Source: Spirodela intermedia (Eukaryota > Streptophyta > Magnoliopsida > Alismatales > Araceae). From it: a stretch of DNA of 64,000 nucleotides. The notes below the pieces were generated by a model, which saw only the letters and a program-made list of their open reading frames with translations, was not told the origin of the DNA and made no database searches. Each line of letters begins with the position of its first letter. Within the stretch, counting starts at the first letter, position 1. This document shows, one piece after another, positions 48,137 to 64,000 of this stretch. The stretch lies in NCBI GenBank assembly GCA_902729315.2, contig LR746273.1, forward strand, positions 3,449,001-3,513,000, written 5' to 3'. The translations under genes and the position numbers were made by a program.

Positions 48137-51100
48137 TCACAGCCCAGAAAATGATTTCTCCAGTGATGCAGTCTTCTCCTCTGCTGCAGTTGACTGAGCA
48201 GCCATATCGGGGGGGGCAGCGGCAGACGGTAAATAAGAGTAGGAGGGGCTCCGGTCAGAGGACAGGCTCCGGTTGCTGATCCTACTCGCGAGGAAGCGGC
48301 GGATTAGGCCCCTGAGCAGTGGAGTCATGGTCTCCGGCTCCTGCTCCAAGTAGTACATTATCCCCCCCATGCACAAGCAGAACAGAGGCACCTGCCATAT
48401 CACACGCCTCACTTTAGGCTCATACATGAAAATCATAATTGCCTGTCGATCAGTCGCTTTCATATAATCTTGAGCAGTTAGGGTTCATGGATATGAATGG
48501 GTAATACCTAGAGGTAGGTAACAATGGAGTGCTTCATACCTCAGCGTTCTTTATGTCTGGGAGCAGATGGCGATTCACGAGGATATACCACAGAGAGTCC
48601 GCAGCTCTGGGAAGAACATACAGCGCCAGCTCCCCTCTCCTGGTCTTCTTCTCTAGGAGAACAGCGAGAGCAGCCATCCCACCACCAAGCCAGTATACAA
48701 GTTTGTGGTCCTTAGTGGCAATCTTTCTGTGGAGGCATATGACTGCCTTGTGCCGCCCAATAGATCATCGTGAGGGATAAAGAACAGAATTCAATGCCTT
48801 TTATGGAAAGGTAACGGGAGAATACAGTTACCTGAAATATCCCCACGAATCCAGAGAGGAAAGACGTAGAACGAACCGCTCCCGTGAGGGCATACCAGCA
48901 GGTGTGAAGAGGGTTCTCCATAAACTGCAGGATCCCACAGCAGGAGAAATATCTTCAGGCTGATGAGAGTAGAGGAGAAGGAAAGAGAAGGGTAGTAATA
49001 AATAAAATCATAAGCAGAGAAACAGTGGTGGGTAGAAGGAAAGAAGAGTAGTCAAAGTTGGAAGCGGAGTGGAGAGGGAACATGGTGGCAACATCAGAGA
49101 TGGAGTTGTATTACTTTCTCGCTCCTCCACTCTCTGCCAATGAGTCGTGCTCTGGTATTCCTCTCCCAATGACAGCACTTTTGGCAGAAACTACCATATT
49201 TAAGTAAGAAGAGAGTAGAGATCGGCCAGACGAGTAGGCAAAGTGTCTAGAATTGGCCACTTTGAGGATTGTAGAGGTCAGTTATCAGTTACTTCGACTG
49301 GTTTTGGAAAGCACTACAAATATCATAGAGGATTGGTTCAGTACTCTTCCCGGGCCCCCAACACACACTCCTCTTCAGTTTGGCTGAGCTGGGCTGTGTG
49401 ATCAGCTGGTTTTGAGTTCTATCCAGAGAAAAACAGGAGCAGACACCATATTTATACATGCTTCAATTTTTCTCCTCCAGGAACAGAATACTTGAAGTCG
49501 GTTAGTAAATTTCAAGACTTCACCGACGAAATAATTCCAAATTCTGTCAGAAAAAAAAGCAGAAGAGAAGATGGTACCTTGTTTAGATGTAGGACAACGA
49601 ATGGTACGAATGTCAACGAGAAATATAGAGGGAAAGTCTTTCTGAAAGTCTCTGAGGCTGCAGAAGCATTTTGAACAATGCAAGATTTCGTGTCTGGATG
49701 AATGATAGAACAGGGGATTATGGATGGGTATTCCTCCAAGTTTATAGAACTGAACCCCTTTCTGCCCGATAAATAGTCTGAGAGAGCCGCAACATCCACA
49801 GCACAACCCCTACAGTTGTCCCTTACAGCCTTATACACAGGTTCTGCAACTGGTCCAGTCTTCTGTATAAAATCTTGATACGATTTGGGCAAGCTTTCAG
49901 GCCGCATTACAAAGGCATACATCACCTGAAATGGGATGAAATTTGGTGTTAACAGTTTTACAATTACCTAAGAGTCTTTGGTACCAAGAAGAATGTATGT
50001 GATCACTGTGGATTACTTTCTATATAAACTAATATCCTATTGAACTCCGAATCTATCAAGAAAACAAGCTAGATGGAAAAGGTTACAAAAAATAATGAGG
50101 GTGAAGCATGGAATGTTGCGGAAAGTACTGTTCTCCATTGGAGGATCAGCAAATAAATTATCACTTTCAATATCCTTTAAATCTCAATTAGTCATAAAGT
50201 GCAACACAGATCAAGTACCAATCAGTCGCATCTTTCAAATGCATATTTCTTACTGAGACAAAGAACGCTTCCGTTTGAAAAATGCATTGACATGAGCAAG
50301 AACAGGGTTTAAGTAGTTAATAATCAGATGTTTAGATGACATCAACAGGGTTTAAGTAGTTTCATCATTTGCCAAACATTGACATGAAGCAGATTATGAA
50401 AGCGATGATGAGCAAAGACCAAAGAGAGGTTACCTGTTCGCCCCTGGTTTCTATATTTATAGAAGATGGCTTCCCAAGAGAACCATCTAATTTTGTGATG
50501 ATTTTCATTATCAACTTTGGAAAGCCCCACCCTTACCAATTGCCCGCCTTTTAGTAGCTTTATTCAGATATTTTCCACAGAGAGAATACTCACTATTTCC
50601 TTGATAATCTGATTAAATGAAACCAACAGGATGGCATTGTTCAATTTATCACACTTTCACTGCATTGTTGATGACAATGCAGAGAGACTACTGGAAGTTG
50701 GGCATTCAGAAAAGAGCAATAGTTGCAATGACCTATAAGGAAATAATCAACACAAGCACATGAACTCCAAACAGAAATGTTTGAAACAGGTACTTTCATA
50801 AACTGCTAAACAGGTGCAAGGTTAAAATCACCTGGGCACATGCTAATGTAAATAGCAAGGCATCCCCATGGCTCCAATGGCTTCCCCAAAAGTGAAACTT
50901 ATTCTTTGATTTTGCAGAATTGTATGCACACTGAAGCCAAACACAAGATCACAGAACCAAAAAAAGTTAGAAAACAGCAATGGTATGCAAGCAGTAAAAG
51001 AAGTTCACCAAAGATGATTAACATACCTGAGCAAGCCTAGCTGCTAGATACAAAGCAAGTGTTCGCCTCCTGCTTGAGTCATCTAGTGCCAGTATAGAGA

Positions 51101-54100
51101 GTCCAGCAATTGAACCTGCTAAAATTCTGTTCCATCATGACCTTCAACTCAGTCATGAATATGGAGGAGGAATCATGACTCCACACTCCATAAGAAAACC
51201 AGAGAAAGGAGCATTACTAGTTTTACAGGTAATTTTGGAAGGGACTAAATTAAAAAAGCAACCATGTCAAGCACGTGTTGTCCATACAGTAGGGTCCTAG
51301 AACAGTTCCATTGCAATTTCACATGAGATACAAAATCCGAGTTTTGAGGGGTAACTGTGCTTGACATCTTGTTTCACACGCATTGAAAATATTGGCTGTT
51401 TAGAGTGAATATAAAAAAAAGTGACAACACAAGATAATTATAAACATGACGTATATAATAGACATACAGCAGAATTGGGTCTGCAGCCCCAACGCTAATT
51501 AGTTGAAAACTGGTTGACGATGTAGATGACTGCAACAACGCTAGAAAAAATGTAACATCCGTGCGTCCATGACAAACTCATTGATATCTTATTATTCTCG
51601 AGACATATCCCCAGTCTTAATCTGTGACCACACTGAGTTCAGGGGTCTGACTTGGTAACCATGACAATTGAGTTGGCTTGGATATTACAAGGGCAATCTC
51701 AAATGGGTTAAGGTGCTTTCAAAAGTGCCAATCATTCTTACTATGAAAAGAAAGATGATGAAGAAGAAAAAAAGAATAAGAAGATAGGGAAGGAACAATC
51801 ACCACCATTGCTTTGTCATGTTATCCGGCCTCAGTATTCGAGAGACTGCTGCTACTATGCTGGTTAATTAAAGATCTGCAGTGTGACAGATTACTAAAAT
51901 CAAGGAGACAAAAGGGATAAACATAAGAGTACACTCTTCAAATACCCTTTTGTTGAAGATGTTGTAGACAACACCAAGATGACGGAACTATCTCCAGCCC
52001 CAACCCTCCCAAAAACAAAAAATACCGTCCCTTCCATGATAAAGTATCTTAAACAATTGTGACTTTATTACAAATATGGTTGGTTTTCATATCTTCGAAA
52101 AAACTTTGACTTTTCAAAACCTACTGATCATTCAATTTTACAAATTTTACTCTTGTTATCTAGTAAATTCTTTTGGAGACACACTTTATAAATTTATAAT
52201 TATATCTTTTCCTCTATATTATTTACTGATTGAATTGACTTGGGGTTGGTCGGAAGAATTCTTATGAGTTGGAATGTGTTGCTTCCAAGTCAAGTTGACT
52301 AGTTTCTGAATGAGTACGTTTTGAATGTGAACTGACCTTGGAGGTGTTTGTCCACTTATAGGATGGTAGACTTCTAGTTCTCACATGGTTCCGACTCATT
52401 AGTCCAAAAATGACGGCTGGTCCAAATGAGTTGGTCCAAGTAATTTATTTCCACACAATTAGCAAATGTTTTATTCTTTATAATTAAAAACGTCTAGTAT
52501 TCTAATATATTCAAGAATAGTACCAAATCACGCAGATTGAAACGTGTGCCATAAACATGCTCACAATCAAGAATAGGTGAGAACAGTCTAGTCTAAGGTA
52601 TATTGTTTTCTGTTGTGATACTTGAGAAGCCACTGCATTTTTTCACATAGAGTTAGACACAAAACTATTTCACATTTAAAGAAAGCCTCACATTAATCAG
52701 TCAAATTCCGAGAATCCATTGGGCAACTAACTTTGAAACACCAATTTGAAATTAGACGAATATCACACTTGTTTATTAAACTTACGCATTCAAAGGTGTC
52801 TCTTTCTTTCGAAATCTTCTCAAGAAGCATCGAAGAGCATGATATGATCCAGTAAAGCCACCAAAAAGCAACCCAATGCGACATGCTTCCTCTCTTACTA
52901 TCAAATCCTTCTCAGAAACAAGTTGCTGCAAATAAGTGTCAAACAGTTATCACTGTAGAATGGTCACAATTGAGTACTGTTCTATAGAATAATCCAAATT
53001 TATCTTATTTTTCATAAAAATAAAAAACATACCGCAGCTAAACCTGAAAGCAATCGACATATAAGTCATTCCACCAGAGCCATCTCTAATAAGGATTTTA
53101 TCGGACAGATTTCTAACTAAAATATGACCCACAATGAGAAGAATATAAAGATGCTTCTTGAGAGTATACTGCTAACTTATGAAAATAAATATTTTTAAGT
53201 TTCTCTTCAAATAACCCGTTAGGCTTTAAAGAAAGATTGAAACCAATGCAACAATGTTGATTTTTTGACATATAGTTGGACGCAAGTCAGAAACTAAATG
53301 CAAAATTCGATGGAGAAACGTCCAAATTCCGCGCTTTCTACATTAGGTGGGAAATTTCAGCTCCCGGAGATTAGGACTTAACTGCGAATTTTGGGGGATT
53401 TCAGCAGACTTTTGATTCGAAAGAAAGATTTTATGCTTTTCACTTCCCTTCACTAAAAGCCTGAATCGACCGTAATCATATGGCTCCAAGCTTGTAAAGT
53501 TAACAAATTCCTATCCGAGTTCAGCAGTTGGAAGCGAAACATGTGGACGAAAATAGTGATGCGTTATTTTTTTCCCTGCCACTCAACTTTGAAGTAAAAT
53601 TCGAAAAAAGACTTCTGATTCAAAAACAATTGCTAACATGTTTTGCAAACATTAAAAAGAGAATAAGAACAAATTTTGAGAGGATACATCGTATCCCCCA
53701 GCATTATATTCAACTTGTGAGAAAAAATCACTGCACACAATACTGAATTGCATTTCAACGAAATCCAAAAAGAACTTGATGAATTGGTGAATTTCGATCG
53801 TCGAAAACTTAATACTGCAATGATATTAGGTGGTTTGGAACTGAAAAAACCAATATTATACTAATCCAATGATGTGAATTTATCAATCTTTCACAAGCTT
53901 CCGTGCATCAACGGTTAAGATTGCATATACCTCGATCCCAAGTAAAGAAAAAGAACTGAAATATGAAAGGAGTGTTGTACACACCTTGAGATCTAGGATG
54001 GACGAGTACGACTGACGCCGCGCCAGCTTAAAAGCGCGGAGAAGTATTCCGATCCCCACCCTGACGCCATAGGATAGCAAGAAACTCTGGCAGAGATTGC

Positions 54101-54326
54101 CCACGGCATGGGCGGTGCAGGATTCGCCGGGGTGGTCACAATCGAGGACATTAGCTTCTTCGCTACTGTTCCCGGATTTACCTCGGTGGTGGTGGTGGTG
54201 GTGGTGGTGGTGGCGGTGTAGCTCCTCGATAGCCTCCCGCAGCCGCTCTTCCGCCTCCCTCAACCTGAGCTCCGCTGCGGCGGCTTCGCCGTCCGTGGAC
54301 GAGGGAGCAGAGTAAAGCGACGGCAT
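48137..54326 (-). CDS. TMEM135-like multi-pass membrane protein (Tim17/22/23-related)
   Basis: Eight exons join in phase on the minus strand: 54326-53985, 52925-52786, 51126-51027, 50930-50832, 49925-49578, 48924-48832, 48746-48540, 48391-48137, giving 527 aa. The N-terminus has a charged coiled-coil-like stretch (about 16-36) and nine consecutive His (39-47). The family's Cys-rich start follows: LDCDHPGESC (61-70), then AVGNLCQSFLLSYGVRVGIGI. Later landmarks are GLLFGGFTGSYHALRC, GSVAGLSILALDDS, VMYAFVMRPESLPKSYQDFI, FPLYFSLTFVPFVV and GGIMYYLEQEPE. These match plant proteins annotated Tim17/22/23 family (At5g51150 type) and animal TMEM135, a mitochondrial and peroxisomal membrane protein. 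The molecular function in plants is not settled. The ATG at 54,326 is the first in frame. Confidence 0.92.
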
Positions 54327-54805
54327 CGCCGGCAAGCGGATCACCTGCCAGGATTCACCACATCCGCCGAGGGAAGGAGAAGGGGAAGGGGAAGGGAGAT
54401 CCTGCAGGCAGTTAAGTAGGGCAGAGGATGAGGAGGGAGCAGTGACTAGGCGACAGCGAGAGGGGGGCTCACGGTACCGGCAGTCCGGGGCCCACCTTGG
54501 CTATCCGTTGAATACCATGATCGAACCGCTTGAAGTACGAACCGATCGTCGCAGGAACCAGCAGGCCGGTCCGGACCGGAACGGGGTTGCCGGTCCAATC
54601 ATAGTATCCGGACGAAGGGGGAGAGTTAATAATGAATAATTATGGATGATAGCTCTCTTTTTCCAGGAGGTTCATGGTTACACATATTTTATTAGTCTTT
54701 GGGCCCTCAATTTAATTTGAATAAAATTTATAAATATTTTTTATTAATGTAAGAGAGAGAAAAAATTACTCTATCCCCTTATCTACGTTACTATCTTTGC
54801 CCTTC

Positions 54806-54848
<43 letters not shown>

Positions 54849-55689
54849 CCCCTTTCCATGGTACATAAATTCCTGTGGGTTGGGACATCATGGCTTCTTC
54901 TTATTGGGTCACTTAATGGACCTTCATACTTGGTATTAATTGAATTCTTTCGAAATATGGAAATATTTGGTTAATTTTAAAATTCAAAGGCTTATTTATC
55001 TAGTCTATGGGTTGTTTTCTTAGTGGGCCCAAGTATGAGGCTCAACTTGCTAGTAGTTAATGTTTAGGATGGGCCAAGTTGGAGGATGCATATCGATCCA
55101 CTAGGGCTTAATGGCTTCTGCCTACTTTTATTAATGCTTTTCATTTGTAAGCATGCTCGGACTGGGCTTCTCATTCATAAGCATGTGATTAACATTTTCA
55201 TTATGAGATAGGCCCATAAAAGATTGGACCTTTAGAAATTGGTTTACTTTTTTGCTTCTATACAGTTAGATTGTAATTTCTTTCCCCTTGGCTGTTCATT
55301 TATGCAAGGTAGTGCCATTTCCAAACGTTACATAGGAGAGTGTAAATGCCTAAAATACTCCCATGAAAAAGTACATATTTTGTGAGGTACAAGCAATAAT
55401 ATCATTAAATATAAAGATATGGGGCATTTTATATCTATCCCCCATATTATCACACATCTAATGTAGAAGGGTTCCACTTCCCCCTTAAGTGAGCAGCTTG
55501 ACCCTTCTCAACACCCCTAACCCTTTTAATGGGCCATACTTGACTCCCTTTGATGGGTTCTACTTGACAGTACAATGGAACCATGTTGTCATATGTTGGA
55601 CTAGGTGAGTTCTATAATGAATTTGATTGAGACAAACTAGTTCAAATTTAAAAAGCAAAAAGTAAAAAGTATAATAAATACTAATTTAT
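54327..55689. other. TMEM135-like upstream region and AT-rich intergenic DNA
   Basis: It contains a (CT)n run (about 54,809-54,843). The part nearest the copia remnant (from about 55,695 leftward) begins TGTCAAACTATAAT on the minus strand and is probably that element's 3' LTR. Its far end is not placed. No gene is seen. Confidence 0.45.
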
Positions 55690-57270
55690 TATAGTTTGAC
55701 ACTCCCTTTCAAGCTAGAGAATATATACCCATTCCCAAGTTAGATATAAGATTTTAGAATGCTAGACTACTCAACCCCTTAGTAAATGTGTCTGCAGGCT
55801 AATTCTATTGACACATAAGACATAAAAATTAAACCACTTTTGATCTTATTCTTGAGGGTATCAGTCAATCTCAATATATCTAGTTTGATCTTATGCTATA
55901 TTGAGCTGTGACTGCAAACTTATTTCATAATATAACATAATCAGATCATTCCATTTAAGATTTAATCTTTTAGAATAATCTTTACCCAAAGTGGTTTGCA
56001 TACATATTGGGTAATTTCTTGAAATTTAGATTTTTTACTTAATTATGCTAGCATTTTTTGCTTCATTCTTTGCTATTTCATGATATTGCAATTAAGAAAA
56101 GTACAATAACTTAAAGTAGATCACTTGTTACTGATTAACCCTACATCATCAATATCTATATATAGACAATGCAATGTTACATTTCATAAGGTGTGAGATT
56201 GATAAATTAATCTTCCAACCAATTGCTAATATATCTCTCTATTGATCATATCTTCCTCCTTTCCACCACTAAGTTTGTGATTTGAATCTATCGAGGCACT
56301 CAATAGTTTACATGTGGTTTTACTTGTATCTCTCCAAAGATCCATGATATGTTTTTATTATGAGATAAAGATGACTTTCCTTAATTAGGCAATCTTGATT
56401 CTAAGGAAATATTTCAACTAAACTAATATTTAACGTTGAATTATTTTGACAAACACTTATCCATATAACCTTTTTCTTTCTTATTATTTCTAGTCAATAC
56501 TATGTTATCAACATATACTAATAATCATGTAACTCCTAAAGGTGAGTGATTAATGAATAATGTGTTGTCTCCTTCACTTTTTCTATGCCCCATAACGTGA
56601 CCATGGCTTCTGTAGTCTTGTTCAACTATACTCTCGGTGAGTGTTTTAATTCATACCATGCTTTCTTCAATTTTCATGCTAGATCAACATTCAAGTTCTT
56701 TCTATATCTTAGTGAAACTTTCATATAAATTTTTTCTTCTTAATTTCTATGAAAAAACATTTTTCACATCAAATTATTATAAATCACATAAGATAGCAGA
56801 ATTTTAAATATGTTTGTTTTTGCTTTGGTAGTGAAGATCTCTAGATAATCAACCCCATAAGTTTGAGTATATTTTTTGATAAATAATCTAAATTTGAATA
56901 TCTTTGTGGATCCATCTGTCTACATTTCATTATATATTGATTTGGAACTAATAGCTTTATTTCCTATTGAAAACTTCACCAATTCTCATATTTTATTCTT
57001 TACGAAAGCCTCCATCTCTTCATTTATTAATTGTTTCCATTCCTCCTTAGGTAAAGCCTTAGATATAGTGGAAGGGGTGATGATAATATGTTCATATGAT
57101 GGTGAAAGATGTTCATGTGATAGAAAATGAGTAGGGAGATATAATGGTTTGTTAGTGAATTCTAATAGATGAAAGATGTTCATGACAATGAGTAGGGAGA
57201 TATAATGGTTTGTTAGTAGATCCTCATTGTCATGATAAATCATTTTCTCATAGCAACACAACTTTAATTA
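55690..57270 (-). pseudogene. Decayed Ty1/copia RT-RNase H remnant
   Basis: Minus-strand similarity begins with ISKALPKEEWKQLINEEMEAF (about 57,080-57,020), the start of copia RT, and continues through TYGVDYLEIF and an LLVYVDNI catalytic-core relic (YVDN for YVDD). RNase H relics near 55,800-55,720 (DTFTKGL, NLGMG) follow, and then a degraded polypurine tract. Stops and frameshifts are frequent. It lies between two divergently transcribed genes. Confidence 0.7.
57104..57217. repeat. Local tandem duplication, 67-bp period
   Basis: GAAAGATGTTCATG followed by ATGAGTAGGGAGATATAATG and GGTTTGTTAGT occurs at 57,104 and again at 57,171. The second copy has a small deletion. It lies in the copia remnant. 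Confidence 0.85.
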
Positions 57271-58340
57271 TGCCCAAAAATTAATGAATAACTATAAACT
57301 TTAATAGTTTGTCTTCATCTAACATATGTTATATTTCAAGAGGTTGTGAAGAAACCTCAACCTTTGAGTCCACAAGGATAAAATTATTTTACTAAGTCCA
57401 TAGAGTATGTTGAAATCCACCAATAGAAAAATAGAACCTCAAAAGAAGAAAATTTGAATGTCTTTGAGTTTTGATAGAAATAAACTTGAATATCTCTAGG
57501 GCTACAAAGAAGGCCTTATTATAAGCCAAAACCTAGTTATAACTAACTTAGAAAGGAGTAGATTATGTTAGAACATGTATAAGGAAAATATAAATTTTGT
57601 TAGAACGTCTTTAAAGAGTAGGAACACCCTAAACCTAATAAGGGGATTATTTTACATAAACAAAATATGATAAATAATAAAATTGAAAATTGAGATTTTT
57701 GATATATTTGACATGTGTCTAAATCTCTCAGAGTCATTTTGAACTGAATTTGGGTTAAATAAAGACTTCACACCTCTTGATCTTCTAGTTCACTTGAATT
57801 GAATTGAAATTGTGATATATTATTTGTTTGATTTGTGCTGATTTTAAAATAGGTTTATAATTGCAGTTGATCACAAAATTAAATTATGAGTAATTTTCAC
57901 ACCTTTAGATGGCTTTTTAGCCACCTAATTCAAAAACCTTTTGTCTTTCTTTTGATAGGTCTTCTTAAACTATATCAATACATCTTAGGATAGTCATTGG
58001 TTGTGTGCTTGTTGCCACATGTTTTTACAGTGTGACATCCACCTCCAACCCTCTCAATTGCTGCTGTCATTTGTTCTCCAATTGCTTCTCCATGGCCTTA
58101 AAAGTGATTCCCAACTTCCTATGTAGCAATGGACAGACACCATGCAAAAGTGTTTCTAAATGCAAGACCAGCTTTGCCCCTAAGATATAGCTTGGCCTGT
58201 GTAGTTATACAACAAAAAAATCTCACTTATAAGGAGTTTTTTGTAATTAAACTATTTTATTGGGAATCTTAGTGGAAGATCATCACTCGGATCGGCTGCG
58301 TGTGCCCAGACCGGTTCGGATGATGAAGAACCAAACGGTG
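57271..58340. other. No gene seen upstream of EF-Tu
   Basis: AT-rich. The frame at 58,005-58,190 has no recognised domain. Confidence 0.45.
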
Positions 58341-58349
58341 CAGGTTCGG

Positions 58350-58443
58350 TTAGGGTTTTAGGAGGGCGGCCCAAAACCCGGTGCAGGAGGATGCAGTGTA
58401 GGGAGTGAGAGAGCGAGCGAGCGAGCGAGCGAGAGAGAGAGAG
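58350..58443 (+). promoter_or_regulatory. EF-Tu promoter: telo-box, site II and GAGC/GA leader repeat
   Basis: TTAGGGTTT (58,350-58,358; AAACCCTAA on the other strand) is a telo-box. GGCCCA (58,368-58,373; TGGGCC on the other strand) is a site II element. This pair is typical of plant genes for ribosomal and mitochondrial proteins. A (GAGC)n/(GA)n repeat (about 58,407-58,443) ends a few bases before the start codon. The function is inferred. Confidence 0.6.
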
Positions 58444-58448
58444 TCGCC

Positions 58449-62628
<4,180 letters not shown>

Positions 62629-64000
62629 GTCAGTCGGTAGTAACATTTAAGCACTTGATTTTAGAAAAAGCACGTTGTTATCTTGTGCACGTAGCAAATC
62701 CATGGGAAATTTCCAACTTGGTAGTCATCATTTATGTTTTCAAAGTAATATCTTGCTACTCTTTCTTTGGCCACTGGAATTTTGGGAATCCTCTTGTATG
62801 ATACAAATAATCTGATAGATTGTGGAGTACTCATCTAATACATCTGGTGTTCTTAGCAAAATATTGTCTAAAATGTCATTTATGTAAATTATAATGCTCA
62901 TGGATTCGCGTGAACGTGACTATAGTATGATTCATAGTATGGTATGGAACTTTAATGATCTTTAATAAAATCTTCAATTTGATTTCAATTCAGGTCACTA
63001 TTTATGCAGTTCAATATTTATATTTGATTTTGGATATTTTCTTGACAGTCTTATGTTTTGACAAAAAAAAATCATACCTAAGCCAGCTGCTCTCAATAGT
63101 CGTAACTAAAAGTGAAAAAGGAAGAACAAGAATAACAGGCAGAGAACATTGAGCAGTGTGGATGCTCCTATTGCTTCTTGTGATTGTTATAAGTTGGAGA
63201 TCCTTCTATTGCTTCATCTTCTGTCGGTGGCGGGACAGCTCTCTGGTGAAACATTATTTTTCTATCTTTTTCTTCCCCTCCATCATTTGCTGGGCATCAT
63301 TTTTTATGGTCGTTTTATGCTGTTTTACCCTTTCTTCACTATCATCTCCTTTTTTAGTTGGTCATCGTGGTTCCTTTGTTTTCTATTCGTTTTTGTCTCT
63401 CTTTCTTTCCTTTAACCCCCCCCCCCCCTCTCTCTCTCTCTCTCTCTTTCTTCCATTTGTCAACAACTATTTTGGCAAATATTTTTGTCATTTCTCTTCC
63501 ACTTCTGTCGTCTTGTTTGATTTTGGCTTGGAATGACATACCTAGATTTCTTTTTTGGTTTTGATTTATGGCCTGTTTCAAGCTTCTCATATTTTCATTA
63601 GTTCAGCCAGTTTTATGGTGTTCATTATTTTTTTTTCTTGTGGCCATTATTTGCCAAATCATTGTGAGTAATCAATATTCCTTATTTGATCCAAGTTTGA
63701 AACGCTGCTCGTTGCTGATATGGGAATTGATTGTCTGGAGCTTTTTGTGTATTAAATAAAGTGAGGATCTATCACCCTGTGATTTCCCTACCTAGGATTG
63801 TTGATGCCCTTCTAGAAGTTCCTCCTTCAGATGTCACAGTTTTAGTTATTTTCATTCAGAAACTTTTATGTCTACAACATGGGTTGAAGACAGGCTAGGT
63901 ATCAGTCTTGAACTCGCGCTAGGATCTTGGCCATATAAAACCCCGCAGATACTGTCCATCGTTGTTTTGTTTAGATATAGCTATTTATGTCCTAAGTGGT
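62629..64000 (+). other. Start of EF-Tu intron 7 (open at the window end)
   Basis: No match to the next EF-Tu block (the GRGTVATGR region) is found. A poly-C/(TC)n tract lies at about 63,415-63,448. The frames crossing it are low-complexity artefacts. Confidence 0.6.

Noticed and set aside
54097-54315. Trp-rich plus-strand frame opposite TMEM135-like exon 1
   Set aside because: GTG repeats opposite the His codons give a poly-Trp artefact in another frame.
63149-63590. Open frames near the poly-C/(TC)n tract
   Set aside because: They cross simple repeats inside EF-Tu intron 7 and are Phe/Ser/Leu-rich low-complexity translations.

Overview
This is nuclear DNA from a flowering plant. The evidence is GT-AG introns from tens of bases to several kilobases, plant-only gene families (class II DAHP synthase and the chloroplast protein LIL3), plant promoter motifs (telo-box, site II, G-box) and abundant plant LTR retrotransposons. 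The species cannot be fixed from the sequence. No bacterial-type operon, CRISPR array or viral genome is present.

Layout. Bases 1-26,050 are a retrotransposon graveyard. One family of about 1.63-kb LTRs (TGATAAG...CACGTCA) dominates. It is present as solo LTRs at 56-3,318, 1,000-2,621, 6,533-8,173 and 15,462-17,097, as rearranged copies at 14,098-17,659, and as the LTR pair of a Ty3/gypsy element that kept gag but lost pol (18,556-26,049, minus strand). Two solo LTRs sit inside older copies of the same family. Decayed Ty1/copia pol sequences (minus strand) fill the gaps at 3,319-11,850 and are split by a gypsy solo LTR and by a second LTR family (8,817-10,453).

Bases 27,850-64,000 form a gene-bearing stretch with five genes whose exons could be traced by splice sites and reading phase. 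They are: an hnRNP Q/R-like protein with three RRMs (28,008-31,807, +, 772 aa); plastid class II DAHP synthase (35,993-43,034, +, 509 aa, first intron 4.9 kb); LIL3, a light-harvesting-like protein (44,700-46,698, -, 258 aa); a TMEM135-like membrane protein (48,137-54,326, -, 527 aa); and mitochondrial elongation factor Tu (58,449 onward, +, cut by the window end after 285 codons). A third copia remnant (about 55,690-57,270) lies between the last two.

The genes are independent single-copy housekeeping-type loci, not a pathway cluster. DAHP synthase feeds the shikimate pathway in plastids. LIL3 supports chlorophyll and tocopherol synthesis by holding geranylgeranyl reductase at the thylakoid. 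EF-Tu serves mitochondrial translation. TMEM135 relatives act in mitochondrial and peroxisomal membranes. The hnRNP is nuclear RNA-binding. The most unusual material is in the gypsy LTR family: a terminal stem-loop, a tRNA-like B-box, a 64-codon frame open in four copies, and a short motif shared with two other LTR families.
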